From the NCBI GenBank assembly GCA_030704615.1, contig CM060733.1:67830001-67890000 (forward strand): a stretch of DNA of 60,000 bases. The letters are read 5' to 3'. Position 1 is the first letter of the stretch. Each line of letters opens with the position of its first letter. The notes beneath the pieces are model-generated. The model had not been told where the DNA came from. It made no database searches and saw nothing but the letters and a program-made list of their open reading frames with translations. The position numbers and the translations under genes were made by a program. Positions 34,867-46,844 of the stretch are shown here, piece by piece. The DNA is from Takakia lepidozioides (lineage: Eukaryota > Streptophyta > Takakiopsida > Takakiales > Takakiaceae).

Positions 34867-36735
34867 ATGGCCGTGCCTCCTTGGCTAGCGGCGCTGGTGG
34901 TGATGTGCGCTGTTATGTATGCGATTGGGCACGTTCAGGCCTTAAAGTATGAGCGCCCACTGAATGTGAGCACCAACCGACCGGTAATTGGCGTGCTCAC
35001 TCTTCCTGTAACAATACTGAGCCAGCGTAAGTACGGCCAGCAGAGCTTTGCCACCTCGTATGTGAGATGGCTGGAGGCCGGTGGTGCCCGCATTGCTCCC
35101 ATTTTCTTTGACTCTACCACTGCAGAACTGGATTACATTTTGAATAGCGTTAATGGAGTTTTTTGGACTGGGGGTTTGGTTGACTTCAATCCTACTGACA
35201 AAGATCCGGAGGGCTTCCTGTACAGGTATAACTATGATTTTGTCTGTCTGTTTTGTATGATTCTGTGATGCGTCATTCTGGGCCTCCTGCCTTTCTATGT
35301 CCATGGCTCCAGAAACGTGCTTTTGCACAGGTAGGAGCAGTGCTTTGATAATCGAACTCTAATTGTCTTAAATGCTGAATAGTCTTTGGTACGGAGGATG
35401 GGGAAGCTAAATTCTGTCCAGCAAATTGGTCAGACCTAACATAGGCGCTTACCGCGGCTGGTGCGCGAGCCCTCCCTCCAGGGCCTTCCCCGTCATATAC
35501 ATTAATGGTTATTTCAAATGAAAAGGTTATGTAGAGCTAGATGTACGTGACGAGTTGATACGTTATTGGTTGGACCAGGCAGCTTCAGAATTTCTCGGTT
35601 AGATGTTGAACTCATACTGAATAGTCCAAGTCCTTACGATCAACTTCTGTTCCAGATGGATTGACCTTGAGCAATAAGTTGCTGGTTGGAACCAATCTTT
35701 CTCAATCTTGGTCCCTCATAATGCTTCCATATGACCCTGATTGTGTACGCTGTGGACTCTTTTGCCATACTGATACCTGAGGCTTTGGGCTGGAGTGAAT
35801 CTTGCAGGCAGACAACTGATCATATTTTGGAACATGTGTTAAAGGAGAATAGAAAAGGAAATTTCTATCCTATGTGGGGAACCTGCCTGGGCTTTGAGCG
35901 TCTGGTGCAACTACTTGCCCATGATGTAAATGCAAGTATTATCGAGCCCGTTGATGCCGAGAACTATGCCATCAATTTGCGGCTCACTGAGTCCGCGTGG
36001 GCAAGTCGACTGTTTGGTAGCATGAGCCATGATCTTTTCAAGGAGGTATGTCTCGTCTGTCCAGGTGCCATCAAATCTTCCACTCCATACTGGTTGATAT
36101 GGAAGGTCCAATTGGGGCTTGTAATATTGACAGATTCCTGGGCGTACATGGTAGAGATGAGGAAAGGGATTAGAGATGCTCAGGAAAGGAATGTTCTAGT
36201 GTGGACCCATGTACGCTTTTATTAACACTTTTACTATGTACTGTAGGTGGCATCTACGGTTGGGAAACTAGCATACAATAACCATGGGCTTGGCATTCAA
36301 CCCCAAGCATTTGACAGTAACCAAGATCTCGCAGCGCAGCTCGACATTTTGTCGGTCGATTATGATCGCCATGGAAAATCCTTTGTGTCAACAGTGGAAG
36401 GGAGAACTATGCCTCTGTATGGGAGCCAATGGCATCCTGAGAAGGCTCCATGGGAGTGGAGCACACAACTGCAAATGGATCACAATGAGAAAGCTGTTCA
36501 ATTCTCCAATTATCTAGGCCGTTTTTTTGTGAATGAGTGCAAATACAACCGGAACGGATTCGAGAATGAGACTGCCGAAGCCCAGGCATTAGTCCACAAC
36601 TGGCTTTCAAGGCCCACTGGTGTTTTGACTGACATTGTTAGTGCTTACTCTGGGATCTACTTTTTTGATACCAAGAAGCCTTGGGAAACTCTGCGCACAT
36701 GCAGTTGTCACCTCTTGAGGATTGCTCGTCATTGA
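34867..36735 (+). CDS. GGH: gamma-glutamyl hydrolase (folate polyglutamate hydrolase), 3 exons
   Basis: Exons 34867-35225, 35808-36045 and 36247-36735 join in frame to 361 codons, close to the usual 320-350. The enzyme removes glutamates from folyl-poly-gamma-glutamates in vacuole or secretory compartments. It belongs to the class I glutamine amidotransferase-like fold. The first 25 residues form a hydrophobic signal peptide (PPWLAALVVMCAVMYAIG). Family landmarks: RPVIGVLT (39-46), SYVRWLEAGGAR (64-75), FWTGG (99-103), PMWGTCLGFE with nucleophile Cys146, QWHPEKAPWEW with His262 and Glu264, and the C-terminal YFFD. An in-frame ATG at 34669 would add 66 residues, but the signal peptide argues for 34867. 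Donors GTATAA and GTATGT and acceptors TTGCAG and CTGTAG fit. It is the only evidently intact gene in the window. Upstream is a purine-rich leader (34785-34830). Confidence 0.93.
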
Positions 36736-37620
36736 GCAAGTCTATACTGATGGACTGATCCCTTTGTATTTTGGGGGACCTTACATGGCGCAATGTGTAC
36801 GTGTAAGATCCCTAGAGCGGGGGATGTCCATTCCATCATACTGTAGGGACTCAAAGAGTACTTCCATGTAGACAAGTTGCCCGTGTCCACCCACATTTTA
36901 AGGACTGTTATGTAGATTAATAGCCGTTCCAGGAGATCTAGGGTTTGCTGCAAAAACTTGATGAGGTATGGCAAAAATTTGGAATATGACAGGGACTGAC
37001 CTTGGGTAGGTACAGTGCGATACTCTGGCAGACGAGGCTGCTGACATTCTTTGTTAAATCTTGGCTTCTGGATCCCAACACAAACCCATCAGTCCTCCTC
37101 CTGTCCTCCTGCATTTCCTCTTCACAAAACCTTTCTATGCATTTGGTTGAACAACTGAAGTGGATGTGTGGTAAACGTGTTTATATGATGCAATCATTCC
37201 AGCCCACATAGGTTCAAATCCCAGCACACAAAAGGAGATTTTTTGAACTTACAAAGATGATTATATACCTGTAGGGTTTCTCACAGTTGAAGTTGATGGA
37301 AGAGGTACTGTAAATTTGATTTGGCAAGGCCCTTCTGCACCTTTCTCGCAAGTAACATGAGAGCATCATTGTGTTGTGTAGCGCAGGTCACTGTTTCTTC
37401 GATTGTATACAGTCTACCACCTACACCATCTGCCTCTTGTTTGACACGATCTTTCTCTAAAGTACCCTCAGTATCTAGAAAACTTCAACAATGCTCCTTT
37501 GCGAATCTATTAGCTGCGAGATGGTTGTTCCGATCTTCCATTTGGCTACAAGCTCTAGTGCATGCCACGAGAGTATCTTCCTTCACTTGCCCTTAAGCGC
37601 CCCGTGCCTTTCTTTGACTT
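36736..37620. other. 3' flank of GGH and decayed sequence
   Basis: No intact gene. At 37158-37215 a tRNA-like A-box/B-box pair (GTGTGGTAAACG ... AGGTTCAAATCCC) suggests a tRNA-derived SINE remnant. At 37330-37600 the minus strand translates to a charged, helix-like peptide (EKDRVKQEADGVGG) with one TGA; it may be a retroelement gag fragment. Confidence 0.35.
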
Positions 37621-38436
37621 TTTTCAACCCCTAAAGGACGAGCTAACTTTTGGGAGTTTTCCCAAAAAGTCGGCCATACCCTCCATTGCTGAGCTGTAAC
37701 TTCCTACCCCCCTCACATCCAGCTGGATGGACCGTTCCATTTCATCCCTACCTACTACATGAAGGTCCTCAGAAAATTGTAGCACTTTTGACCGCTCTTT
37801 TGTAGATTATAACAAAAGAAAATTGGCCAAGTTGAAACCATGAACCAAAAAAGAGAGGAAAAATTGCTTTGACCATGCAAGTTTGGTGATTTTAAATTTT
37901 TTCTTGAAGAAATGGCCTCCAGAATCCGGATAAGGGGCAACCAACCTGTCATCTCCCAGAATCTCAGACCAAAATGCCAAAAATATGGGGGGGTTGCTTT
38001 GTATGTGAAATCTTGGGGGATAAATTATCTTGTTTTGGCTTCTTTCCCAAGTACACCAATGAGGTGACATTTTTTTTCCAATTCCTCTGGTAAGTAAGTG
38101 CACAGTAACATTTCGTGGTGCCTTGTCCAAATTTTTTGGCATTATGATAAATTTTAGGCCCTAGATGTTATCTTGAACATTGCCCATTTGACTGCCACGT
38201 AGGCAGGTCAATGGTGCTCAAACACTGGATTTCATGAAATCCTCACTTTGCAAAATTCTAGGGAGCAGAGCTTTTATGATTTTTTGGCGCTGTAAATTCC
38301 CACGTGTGCTCCAATCTGACATCTACAATTCATCTTCAAGGTGCACTTCCATCCACTATCATCCATGGGAATTAGAGCGTGGTAAGTAATCTGACGCGAC
38401 CCGATTCGGGTCGCGTCGTCCTTTAGGGGTTGAAAA
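37621..38436. mobile_element. non-autonomous DNA element with 20-bp terminal inverted repeats
   Basis: TTTTCAACCCCTAAAGGACG at 37621-37640 is matched exactly in reverse complement at 38417-38436. About 816 bp lie within these ends. Just inside the right end a perfect 25-nt palindrome (38393-38417, arms GACGCGACCCGA / TCGGGTCGCGTC) overlaps the repeat. I see no transposase inside and no clear target-site duplication; the outermost bases are uncertain. Confidence 0.65.
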
Positions 38437-40189
38437 CCGGAACCGCCAACATTTTCAGAAAAAAGTGAATTCTAAAAAACTGACCGGAAGTTATGTGCGC
38501 AACTACCCCCTGCATCTCCTGTAAAATTTTGAGGGCATTTGGCCCAAATCTGGCGAAACACCACCGTTGAAGGTGGGGCCCATTTTGGGAAAAATAGATA
38601 AATCCAGCCGGTTTTTTATTTTTTTCAGTGACGGGTTCAAATCCGAATTCCATGAAACTGCTGTCTAGTAATGCCTACAAGATGCAACATGTGACAAACT
38701 AAGAATGAGCTCACTCGAATGAGATTGGAACATGTGGCATGCGGTCAACGCGGCTCCCTGCACAAGATCCTCACTCACGAGCTCAGGAAATGCGGGAGAC
38801 ACAGGAGAGAGAAAAACAAAGAACAACCTTCAAGGGAGGTAATGCGTGAGCCCCCCTGAACTCCATCCGCTTTTTTGGAACCCTACTTTTTTTTTGTTGG
38901 AAGATCTGCATGCTGACCCTATGCTGCCATGTGGCTGGCATGAGCATACTCAAAAGGCAGATCTGCCAAAGATATGTAAGAAAAACCAAAATGAAAAGCC
39001 CAAAACGGGCCTGGTGGGTGCTTAAGCGTTAGCCATCGTAATCTTCTCCTCAGCCTCTTCCAGAATCCGCTTTGCAAAGGCAACATATTCTTGAAGCTAC
39101 TTTGGGACAACACCTGCTCAAATATTTTATTAGAAACTTGGTTCTTTTGACAACATGCATTTTCCTTATACCTTAGCTACCTCCAATGTTAAAGTCGGAA
39201 AGCGTATGTAATAGCTACGAGTTGTAAGGTTCAATTCTTGATGGACAATCAAATCACCCTGTAACTTCATCTTAGTCAAATTTTGATATAATCAAATTTG
39301 GCGACACCAAAAATGACCGGCAAAAGTGTTTCGCCAATAGAACATTGGAAGAAACTAAACTTAGCAACTTGCTTGCAATGATGATAGGGACAAGTACTGT
39401 AAATCCATTAAAGTATAAATCCATAGCCTGCAAGCAAAAAATGTCCAAAACGTTTTCAGTAATTTATCACATAAAATACAATTGACAACATGCCCTTCAG
39501 ATGTCACTAGAAAGATCTGTGTCTTTTCCGCTTCGACTGGGGTCCAACTGGGTATCCGAAACCACTTCGGGAATAACTTCTAAGTACACTTTACTACTGC
39601 AGAGTCGCAACGGACAATAAAGTGCCACGTTGGCACAACAGATCGCGGATACAAGTTGTGTGAATGACTTCAAAGTCGTAGTACGCTATTTAATTCAATT
39701 ACTGAAAGAAACATAAAACAAGCGGCTCATCCCGTAATAGCTCCTCATAGTTGATGAAATATATTGTTAATATCAAATAATATAATTAGATAATTTAGAA
39801 GCAATATATATAAATATATAATTGGTTCAACATGCTTTTGTTTAAACCAAATAAGTAATATTGGTGAGGCACATTTGTCCAAACGTGATTAATTGAGAGC
39901 CATAAATTGTAGGACTTATAATTTTGAATTGTAGTTGCATATGAAAAAAATTCATGAATATTTATAATTGTTTTGTTGATACAACTTGATTTTTTTTGTA
40001 TTTTGTATTTTTGAAAATCATTAAGGGGGGAGGCAATGGAACTGAAATTAAAAAGAGGTGGTTTACAAAAAGGAAAATAATCCTTAGGAATCAGTAATTA
40101 ATTGTAGTGGATAAGATGAAAGCCACCTAGAATTTCTTACAAATAGCTTGTCAAGGTAGAATTATCTATTTTTAATTCATATTAGTATT
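38437..40189. other. AT-rich intergenic DNA
   Basis: No gene recognised. It becomes strongly AT-rich after 39700. Short open frames have no motifs. Confidence 0.4.
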
Positions 40190-40570
40190 TTGTGTGTTCA
40201 TTTGGTCTCATATCCCAAGTGAACCTCACTTAGGACGTGATGATGGGTTTTTCCCTTGTGAGGATGAGGAGACTCATCTTCTTGTAGTTGAGCCTCCACG
40301 AATCTCTCTCACCTCCATAGCTCTAAGTATTGACAAAGAGTGTGTAGAGGGCTTTGTAGGGTGGATTCTTTTAGCAAATGTGCCCTTGGCTTGACTTAGT
40401 TTGTGTGATTGAGTGGATTTTTATTGGTGGAGACTTGATAGGAGCTGAGAGCGCGCATATGAGGAGAGCAGCGCCGCTCACCCACCAGCCTAGTTACGTA
40501 CCGAGGGTACCTGAACGGAAGGAGAAACAGCCCAAGAAGCACAAGAAGAAATCATGTATTTTCTCACTCT
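40190..40570 (+). mobile_element. LTR-related block (same family as 14.5-14.7 kb)
   Basis: Shares with the 14259-14764 LTR, on the same strand, CTCATCTT...TAGTTGAGCCTC and TTGGCTTGACTTxxTTTG...GATTGAGT. The adjacent gypsy copy at 40.76-41.8 kb is on the opposite strand, so this may be a separate solo LTR fragment. Just after it (40575-40602) is a hairpin, TATGACTC/GAGTCATA. Confidence 0.45.
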
Positions 40571-40754
40571 TTCTATGACTCATTTGGAGTCATAAAAGAC
40601 AAGTATGACTCAATGACTACAGTAATTACGAACCAGTTTCAACAGACATCTGAGTCATTAACGACATGAACTGTCCCGAGTCATATGTTGTGCACCTAAG
40701 CATCGTACCACAACATACATCGCTATCTACCATACATTCTAAGCACACAATCCT

Positions 40755-41826
40755 AGAAAATTATGCCACAATCGCCCCCCTAGCTGGTGATTAGGTCCCT
40801 CTAACACCGAATAGCTGACAAGTATCCATCTCAATAAGATCATCGCTTGGTCTTTAATCGCATATCTCCCAATTTTCTAAAGTATATGGATCAAGAGGCC
40901 GGGTGCAACGAGAGCCCCATCGTTAGTCGCCTGCTTGCAATCCATGATCTTCAATTGAGTATCCATGGTGTTGAGCTCCCACCAACTAGACCTTGGATCA
41001 CTTGTCAATTACACCATTGTCATGCCCACTACCTATGGCCAAGGCATCGTGGACACAACCATTCTCCACTAGGAACCTCCTCAAGTGGCGGTGTCAAGCA
41101 TCCCATGTGCCACCCCCTTGAGCATTTGTCACACACCAACATGGTTGCGACACCACCAGCATGCCCACATAGCATGCAACGCAATTCTGCAGGTACCATT
41201 GTAAGGTTGAGATCTATCCTCTCATCCACATGGGGAAGGTGACATGGTGCACAATTGCGCACATGGTCCTTCTATATCATGCCATCTCGACCCTCCAGAA
41301 TCAACACTCCTGAAGGCAACACCTCCCTGACCCACCTTGGTCAACTTGGTAAGAGCCTTTGCAATGCTGCTAAATCGTTTGACAAACCGTCGATAGTAGT
41401 TTGTCAACCCCATGAAAGCACGAACTCTGCTAACATCTATGGGGCGTGGAATGCGTGCAATGGCCTCCACCTTCGTCTTTTGAACACCCAATCTTCCAGG
41501 GTATATCATGTGGCCCAGATACTCAATCTGGCTATGAAAGAACTTCCCAGGGTGCAATTTCAACCCGTGCGCTCTCATGCGCTCAAATACCACATGAAGG
41601 TGTTTCTCATGCTCCTCAACCGTAGCACTAAAGACGATGATGTCATCAATGTAACACCGGGCAAAGTCTAGTCCCGCGAGAATCCTATCCATAACCCTTT
41701 GAAACTCTACAGGAGCATTCTTCAACCCAAATGGTAGGAACCGCCATTGGTACAAGCAATCCTTCCCATGTTGGTCAATCCCCCAGAATGTCGTCTTTTG
41801 CTTGTCAGCCTCTTTGATTGGCAACT
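40755..41826 (-). pseudogene. second copy of the PHD gypsy element, internally deleted
   Basis: On the minus strand an RT starts at 41826 with LPIKEADKQKTTFWGI, then YIDDIIVFSATVEEH, GLTNYYRRFVKRF and KALTKLTKV. It then jumps (near 41330) straight to the extreme integrase tail and PHD finger at 41262-41029, so RNase H and the integrase core are deleted. The PHD finger keeps all its cysteines and the histidine: CMLC, CDKC, GWHMGC and WLCPRC. The downstream untranslated part and the AGCTAGGGGGG tract (about 40785) match the 14 kb copy. The 5' side is cut exactly where a CACTA-type terminus begins (41829). Confidence 0.8.
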
Positions 41827-41828
41827 GG

Positions 41829-42230
41829 CACTAGAAGAAAAACGTGGAATAATCACTGGCCCTTTAACCACTACTGTCTTTTTCCACTCTATAAACCACT
41901 AGTAACCACTTGCCAGTGGTTAATCCCAATGAAATGCCACGGTAGCATCACAGACAGTGGTTGGAAGTGGTTTCAACCACTCAGTAGTCCACGTGTAATA
42001 ATTTATAATTTATAATTTATTTGATAATATATTTTAATTAATAAATATAATATTCCACGTGGACGAGTGCAGTGGTACATTGTGAGTGGTTATAGACACC
42101 TCAGTGAAGGGAAGTGGTTGAAACCACTTGCTTCTCCACGTGTAATAATTCAAATTTTATTTGTGATTTATGATTTGGAAATATATTTTAATTCATAAAT
42201 ATAATATTCCACTATATGAAAAACTTTAAT
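41829..42230 (+). mobile_element. CACTA-type terminus with subterminal AACCACT/AGTGGTT repeats
   Basis: Begins CACTAGAAGAAAAACG, the classic start of En/Spm (CACTA) elements, immediately next to the interrupted RT. Dense short palindromes follow (AACCACT...AGTGGTT at 41889-41906, AGTGGTTTCAACCACT near 41964, AGTGGTTGAAACCACT near 42112), as in CACTA subterminal regions. An AT-rich block starting CCACGTGTAATAATT is duplicated about 150 bp apart (41985 and 42135). The matching opposite end was not found. Confidence 0.55.
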
Positions 42231-42299
42231 TGGTTTGTGCAGCTGTGACAAACTTTGAAAAATAGACAAGTGGCCAGACCATTGTGGGATGATGCTATT

Positions 42300-43190
42300 G
42301 AACAAATGGTTCCAACAATAAACTTTATTCTGAATTTGAAACATATTCGTCACCCTCTGAATCACTTTGCTCAACTGGAATAGCGGTTGGTTGCACAAAT
42401 GCCGCTTGATTGGTAGCCAACATAGCCATGTCTTCTTTATTTAGAGCCATGGGACCATCTAATGACCTAGGTATTGGCTGATATGTTAAGGTAGACGTCG
42501 ATTGGCACGCCACTCATCACCACATGCCTCTCTGTCTGCTGTGAACTGTGCCTTCTCTGTTGCATACTTTTTGTCACAAAATGGCAACAAAAATAACACA
42601 TGTTAGCAATGAAGTATTGCATTACTTAGCAAAAGATACCTAGCATGAATGATACTTTGAAAACCACTGGAGGAGTGAGCAGAATGACTTGTAAATGAAC
42701 GTGCTCTTCCAACAAATCACTCACTCAGACATTCCATTACTACAGCATTGGCTATAATCAAGATGAACCACTCACATTTGTGACTTTGTGGGTGGTTTGA
42801 TTACATTGGTGACAGTCAGAATTGAAATTGAACTTGATATGAATAAGGTGCAATGAAAAGAAGTACTCACTGCACCCAAGGAGCCATGATATTGGTATTG
42901 TTCAGCACATACAAAATTTGTGCTGCATCTCTCCCAGCTCCAGTCATGTCCCGCTTTCTGCCGACACCTTTGAAGACCTCGTCCTCAACCCCTTCCTCCG
43001 CATTTGCATCCCAAGTCCGCCGTTGAGTTGCATCAAATGATTGCATATACTCAGTCATGAACCCCATGGCCTCATCCAGAACATACCATGCAGCCATACT
43101 CCCTTCTGGCTTTGCATAATTCCTAACGTATCCCTTAAGATCTTTCATGTAACGCTCCATGGGATACATTCACCGTGAAGACACCGGATG
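42300..43190 (-). pseudogene. CACTA (En/Spm) transposase fragment, DUF4218-like
   Basis: The exon at 43169-42867 translates MYPMERYMKDLKGYVRN, ARPEGSM-like AKPEGSMAAWYV and LDEAMGFM, the hallmark of the DUF4218 region of plant CACTA TNP2-type transposases. It ends at a GTGAGT donor. A later minus-strand segment (about 42590-42480: EKAQFTADREACGDEW) and an acidic tail (SDSEGDEYVSNSE, about 42365-42325) may be further exons. The catalytic TNP2 part upstream is missing. It probably belongs to the element whose terminus is at 41829. Confidence 0.65.
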
Positions 43191-43287
43191 AACAGTTTTG
43201 TTTATCTCCATGGAATACATCTATGTGCTCACTTGTAACCACTAAAATGAATTTTAAAAAAACAATCAAAGTGCAAAAGATTAAAAA

Positions 43288-43355
43288 AAAACACATCGGC
43301 TGGTAAGTGCAGAGTGTGTCGCCCTGGTGGTTCAGGGTTCAAACCCGCTGCATTA
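43288..43355 (+). repeat. weak tRNA-like (SINE) candidate
   Basis: GGCTGGTAAGTGCAG resembles an A-box and AGGGTTCAAACCC a B-box; no convincing cloverleaf. Confidence 0.25.
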
Positions 43356-43604
43356 CCCCATATGTGGGATTGTTTGTGACGACGATATGTCTGGGCGTTG
43401 ATCCTCATGTAGGTCTCATGGCCCATAAATGAAAGGGGGTTAATTTTTCCCCCTCCTCAAGGGCCTGAGGTTTCCTTTAAAATTTATTAAAAAAACAAAA
43501 AACAAAAAGTTGCTTATAGGGTTTGTAAAAATGTTAAAAAACTTAAAAAGTTGCCCATCACGTATGTACAATATATACATACTTTTGGGGGGAGATTTCA
43601 AATG

Positions 43605-43675
43605 TGTGCATGTAGCGTACTGGTAAGGGCTCTTCCTGCGTGTCGCAGGGTCGCGGGTTCAAATTCCTCGCGTTG
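43605..43675 (+). repeat. tRNA-derived SINE head candidate
   Basis: TAGCGTACTGGTAAGGGC (A-box-like), a CCTGC-GTGTC-GCAGG anticodon-arm-like hairpin and CGGGTTCAAATTCC (B-box) occur in tRNA order and spacing. The acceptor stem does not pair, so it is not a functional tRNA. Confidence 0.45.
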
Positions 43676-43736
43676 TTTTATTTTCCTCTCATGCACCACT
43701 AAGCCCCACTAAGCCCCACTAAGCCCTATCGTTGCT

Positions 43737-44400
43737 GTGCACACTAAGTCCTCGTGCATGTTGGTCTTAGCAGGTCGCGTTTCAATCTCTGCTCGCTCAG
43801 CTGCACCGTGGTGGTTCTCATGGACAATCCGACATTACCTGACTACAGACACAAGCAGCACACACAAGAGGTCCATTTGGGTTCATGGTCTGTCAAATCC
43901 TCCATGGGTCATGACACAAAGGTCGACGACAATGTGGTTAGGGCACCTTCTTCTTCGACCTATTTCGGCCTGTTTTGCCCTCTCATCAGACTCAGCCCTG
44001 AATTTGTAGCACGGAGCAGAGCTCGCATGAGTTTTTTTACAGATCCTTCATGATGGTGGGACAATCGCAATCGCAAGGTGTGGTTTTTTCTTAATGTAGG
44101 ATGTGAAGAAGTTTGTCCATCCTGCAAATGTGGGCTTTTAGCTCCTGTTAGTACCATGATTTGGTATTCTTCTTGATGTTTACAAGGTTCTTGGGAGAGT
44201 GAGCTTGGTCTTAGCAGGTCGTGTTTCAATCTCTGCTTGCTTAGCTGCACCATGGTGGTTCTCATGGACCAATGCGAAGTTTTTTTTTTCCCTCAAGCAC
44301 TAAGCCCTACTAAGCCCTATCGCTGATGCGCACTCAAGTCCTCGCTGATGTTTACAAGGTTCTTGGGAGAGTCAGCTTGGTCCAGGGTATGCACGGCAGG
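43737..44400 (+). repeat. duplicated flank of the PPR/OSB region
   Basis: GTCTTAGCAGGTCGxGTTTC and GGTGGTTCTCATGG occur at 43762 and again at 44210. The stretch at 43940-44010 resembles the OSB-like leader at 46345 and 47560 (GGCACCTTCTTC ... CCCTCTTATCAGA). It is a decayed duplicate, not a gene. Confidence 0.5.
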
Positions 44401-44404
44401 GACG

Positions 44405-46240
44405 TGGGATGGAGGCTTTGGAGACCTATGAGCAAATGATGGGGGAAGCACATCGTGTTTGTGTGCATTTGCAATGCTTGTGCAAGCCTGGCAGCCCTGG
44501 AGAAGGGCAAGAGGTGCATGGGGATATCATCAAAGCTGGAATTGTGCCAAATGTCAATCTGAACACTGCCCTGGCAGCTTTGGAAAAGGGGAAAGAGGTC
44601 CATGGCGTCATCTTCAGAGCTGGAATTGTATCAGATGCAATTCTGAACAATACCCTGGCGAACATGTTTGCAAAATGTGGATGCATCTAGGATGCAAAGG
44701 GACACTATGGCTGAACGAGATGTGGTGTCGTGGAGTGCGATGCTTGCAGGGTATGCACGGCAGGGACGTGGGATGGAGGCTTTGGAGAGCTACTCGGTGC
44801 GATTATCTTACTATGACTCCCAGAAGAGGCGGGAGAACATGCGGGCTCTTGAGTGAGAGGATGGGGGAAGCACATCATGTTTGTGTGCATTTGCAATTCT
44901 TGTGCAAGCCTGGCAGCCCTGGAGAAGGGCAAGAGGTGCATGGGGATATCATCAAAGCTGGAATTGTGCCAAATGTCAATCTGAACACTGCCCTAGCAGC
45001 TTTGGAAAAGGGGAAAGAGGTGCATGGCGACATCTTCACAGCTGGAATTGTACCAGATGACATTCTGAACAATACCATGGTGGATATGTTTTCAAAATGT
45101 GGGTGCATCCAGGATGCAAAGGGAGTGTTCGACACTATGGCTGAACGAGATGTGGTGTCGTGGAGTGCGATGCTTGCAGGGAATGCACAACAGGGATGAG
45201 GAATGGAGGCTTTGGAGAGCTATGAGCAAATGATGGGGGAAGCACATCATGTTTGTGTGCATTTGCAATGCTTGTGCAAGCCTGGCAGCCGGCCTGGAGA
45301 AGGGCAAAGAGGTGCATGGGGATATCATCAAAGCTGGAATTGTACCAAATGTCAATCTGAACACTGCCCTGGCAGCTCTGGAAAAGGGGAAAGAGGTCCA
45401 TGGCAACATCTTCAGAGCTGGAATTGTACCAAATGTCAGTCTGAACCATACCCTGGTGGACATGTATGCGAAATGTGGGTGCATCGAGCCTGGACGAGGG
45501 CATGTTTGTGTGCATTTGCAATTCTTGTGCAAGCCTGGCAGCCCTAGAGAAGGGCAAGAGGTGCATGGGGATATCATCAAAGCTGGAATTGTACCAAATG
45601 TCAATCTGAACACTGCCCTAGCAGTTTTGGAAAAGGGGAAAGAGGTCCATGGCGACATCTTCAGAGTTGGAATTGTACCAGATGTCATTCTGAACAATAC
45701 CTTGGTGAACATGTTTGCAAAATGTGGGTGCATCTAGGATGCAAAGGGAGTGTTCGACACTATGGCTGAACGAGATGTGGTGTCGTGGAGTGCGATGCTT
45801 GCAGGGTATGCACGACAGAGATGTGGGATGGAGGCTTTGGAGAGCTATGACCAAATGATGGGGGAAGCACATCATGTTTGTGTGCATTTGCAATGCTTGT
45901 GCAAGCCTGGCAGCCGGCCTGGAGAAGGGCAAGAGGTGCATGGGGATATCATCAAAGCTGGAATTGTGCCAAATGTCGATCTGAACACTGCCCTGGCAGC
46001 TTAGGGGAAAGAGGTCCATGGCGACATCTTCAGAGTTGGAATTGTACCAGATGACATTCTGAACAAAACCCTGGTGAACATGTTTGCAAAATGTGGGTGC
46101 ATCTAGGATGCAAAGGGAGTGTTCGACACTATGGCTGAACGAGATGTGGTGTCGTGGAGTGCGATGCTTGCATGGTATGCACGGCAGGGACGTGGGATGG
46201 AGGCTTTGGAGAGCTATGAGCAAATGATGGGGGAAGGGGG
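44405..46240 (+). pseudogene. tandem PPR pseudogene array
   Basis: Six or seven partial PPR units translate, in shifting frames, to DVVSWSAMLAGYARQGRGME, EKGKEVHGDIIKAGIVPNV, NTLVNMFAKCGCI and AKGVFDTMAERD, the P-L-S succession of plant PLS-class PPR proteins that bind organellar RNA. Units repeat at roughly 300-450 bp with very high identity. The junction GGGGGAAGCACATC, which breaks the frame ahead of FVCICNACASLAA, is shared by units near 44443, 44866, 45227 and 45860, so the damage predates the amplification. A TAG follows AKCGCI in at least three units (about 44690, 45735, 46105). No continuous frame exists; the start codon and targeting peptide are not visible. Confidence 0.8.
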
Positions 46241-46244
46241 GGCA

Positions 46245-46515
46245 CCTTCTTCAATAGCACAACGGCTACGAGTGGGTAGATGGTCAACTGGAAACAGCAA
46301 TGGCAGCAGCGCAATTGATAGAACAAGGCCCACTGCTAATGAAGGTACCTTCTTCAACATATTTCACCCTGAATTCCCTTGCTATCAGAGTCGTCCCTAA
46401 GTATCCAAAAACAGGTAACAGATATGAGAAGAAGCTGTGGGATGAATACTTTTCTGACCCCAGCAACTGGTGGGACAACCGAGGCAAAAAGGTGAATGCC
46501 TGTCAGATTACAGAG
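46245..46515 (+). pseudogene. OSB-like (PDF-motif) segment, first copy
   Basis: Reads AAAQLIEQGPLLMKVPSST, then YEKKLWDEYFSDPSNWWDNR. The W-x-x-x-F-x-x-P-x-x-WWDNR pattern matches the C-terminal PDF motif of plant organellar single-stranded-DNA-binding (OSB) proteins. It follows directly after PPR units. It might be the 3' exon of the original gene or an unrelated neighbour carried along; the frame is open for 77 codons (46300-46533). Confidence 0.5.
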
Positions 46516-46544
46516 TGTAGTAGATGCAATTGACCATAGGAACT

Positions 46545-46840
46545 AGTGTGATAAGTTGAGTTGGGTGCAATTGCACTCTCCCTTTCCTCTCTGCTTCTGT
46601 TTGCTATTCAAAGGTAGGATTCTCGCCCTTAGTTTAAATTTCAGTCTGGTGCCGAGAGTGGGTAGACCCTTGAGGTCATCCGTGATGTCCTCCCCCATGT
46701 CACCGACTGGAAATAAGTCCAGGGAAGTTTTCTGCCTAACTTCATTTTCATCAGACAATTTTCTGGAAACGGACATGGCTTTGGACACTACAGCCTCTAA
46801 GTCAGTAGGGTTGGGGCATTTGTTGGAACAATTCTAAAAG
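46545..46840 (+). mobile_element. putative LTR end, primer-binding site and gag start
   Basis: TTTCA at 46639-46643 is followed by TGGTGCCGAGAGTGGG (46647-46662), which has the form of a primer-binding site (complement of a tRNA ending in CCA). An open frame with MSSPMSPTGNKSREVF follows. A small LTR-retrotransposon insertion or solo fragment between PPR units would explain it. No RT is present. Confidence 0.35.
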
Positions 46841-46844
46841 GAGA

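Noticed and set aside
37807-38142. Minus-strand protein inside the inverted-repeat element
   Set aside because: Composition is AT-rich non-coding and no transposase motif is present.
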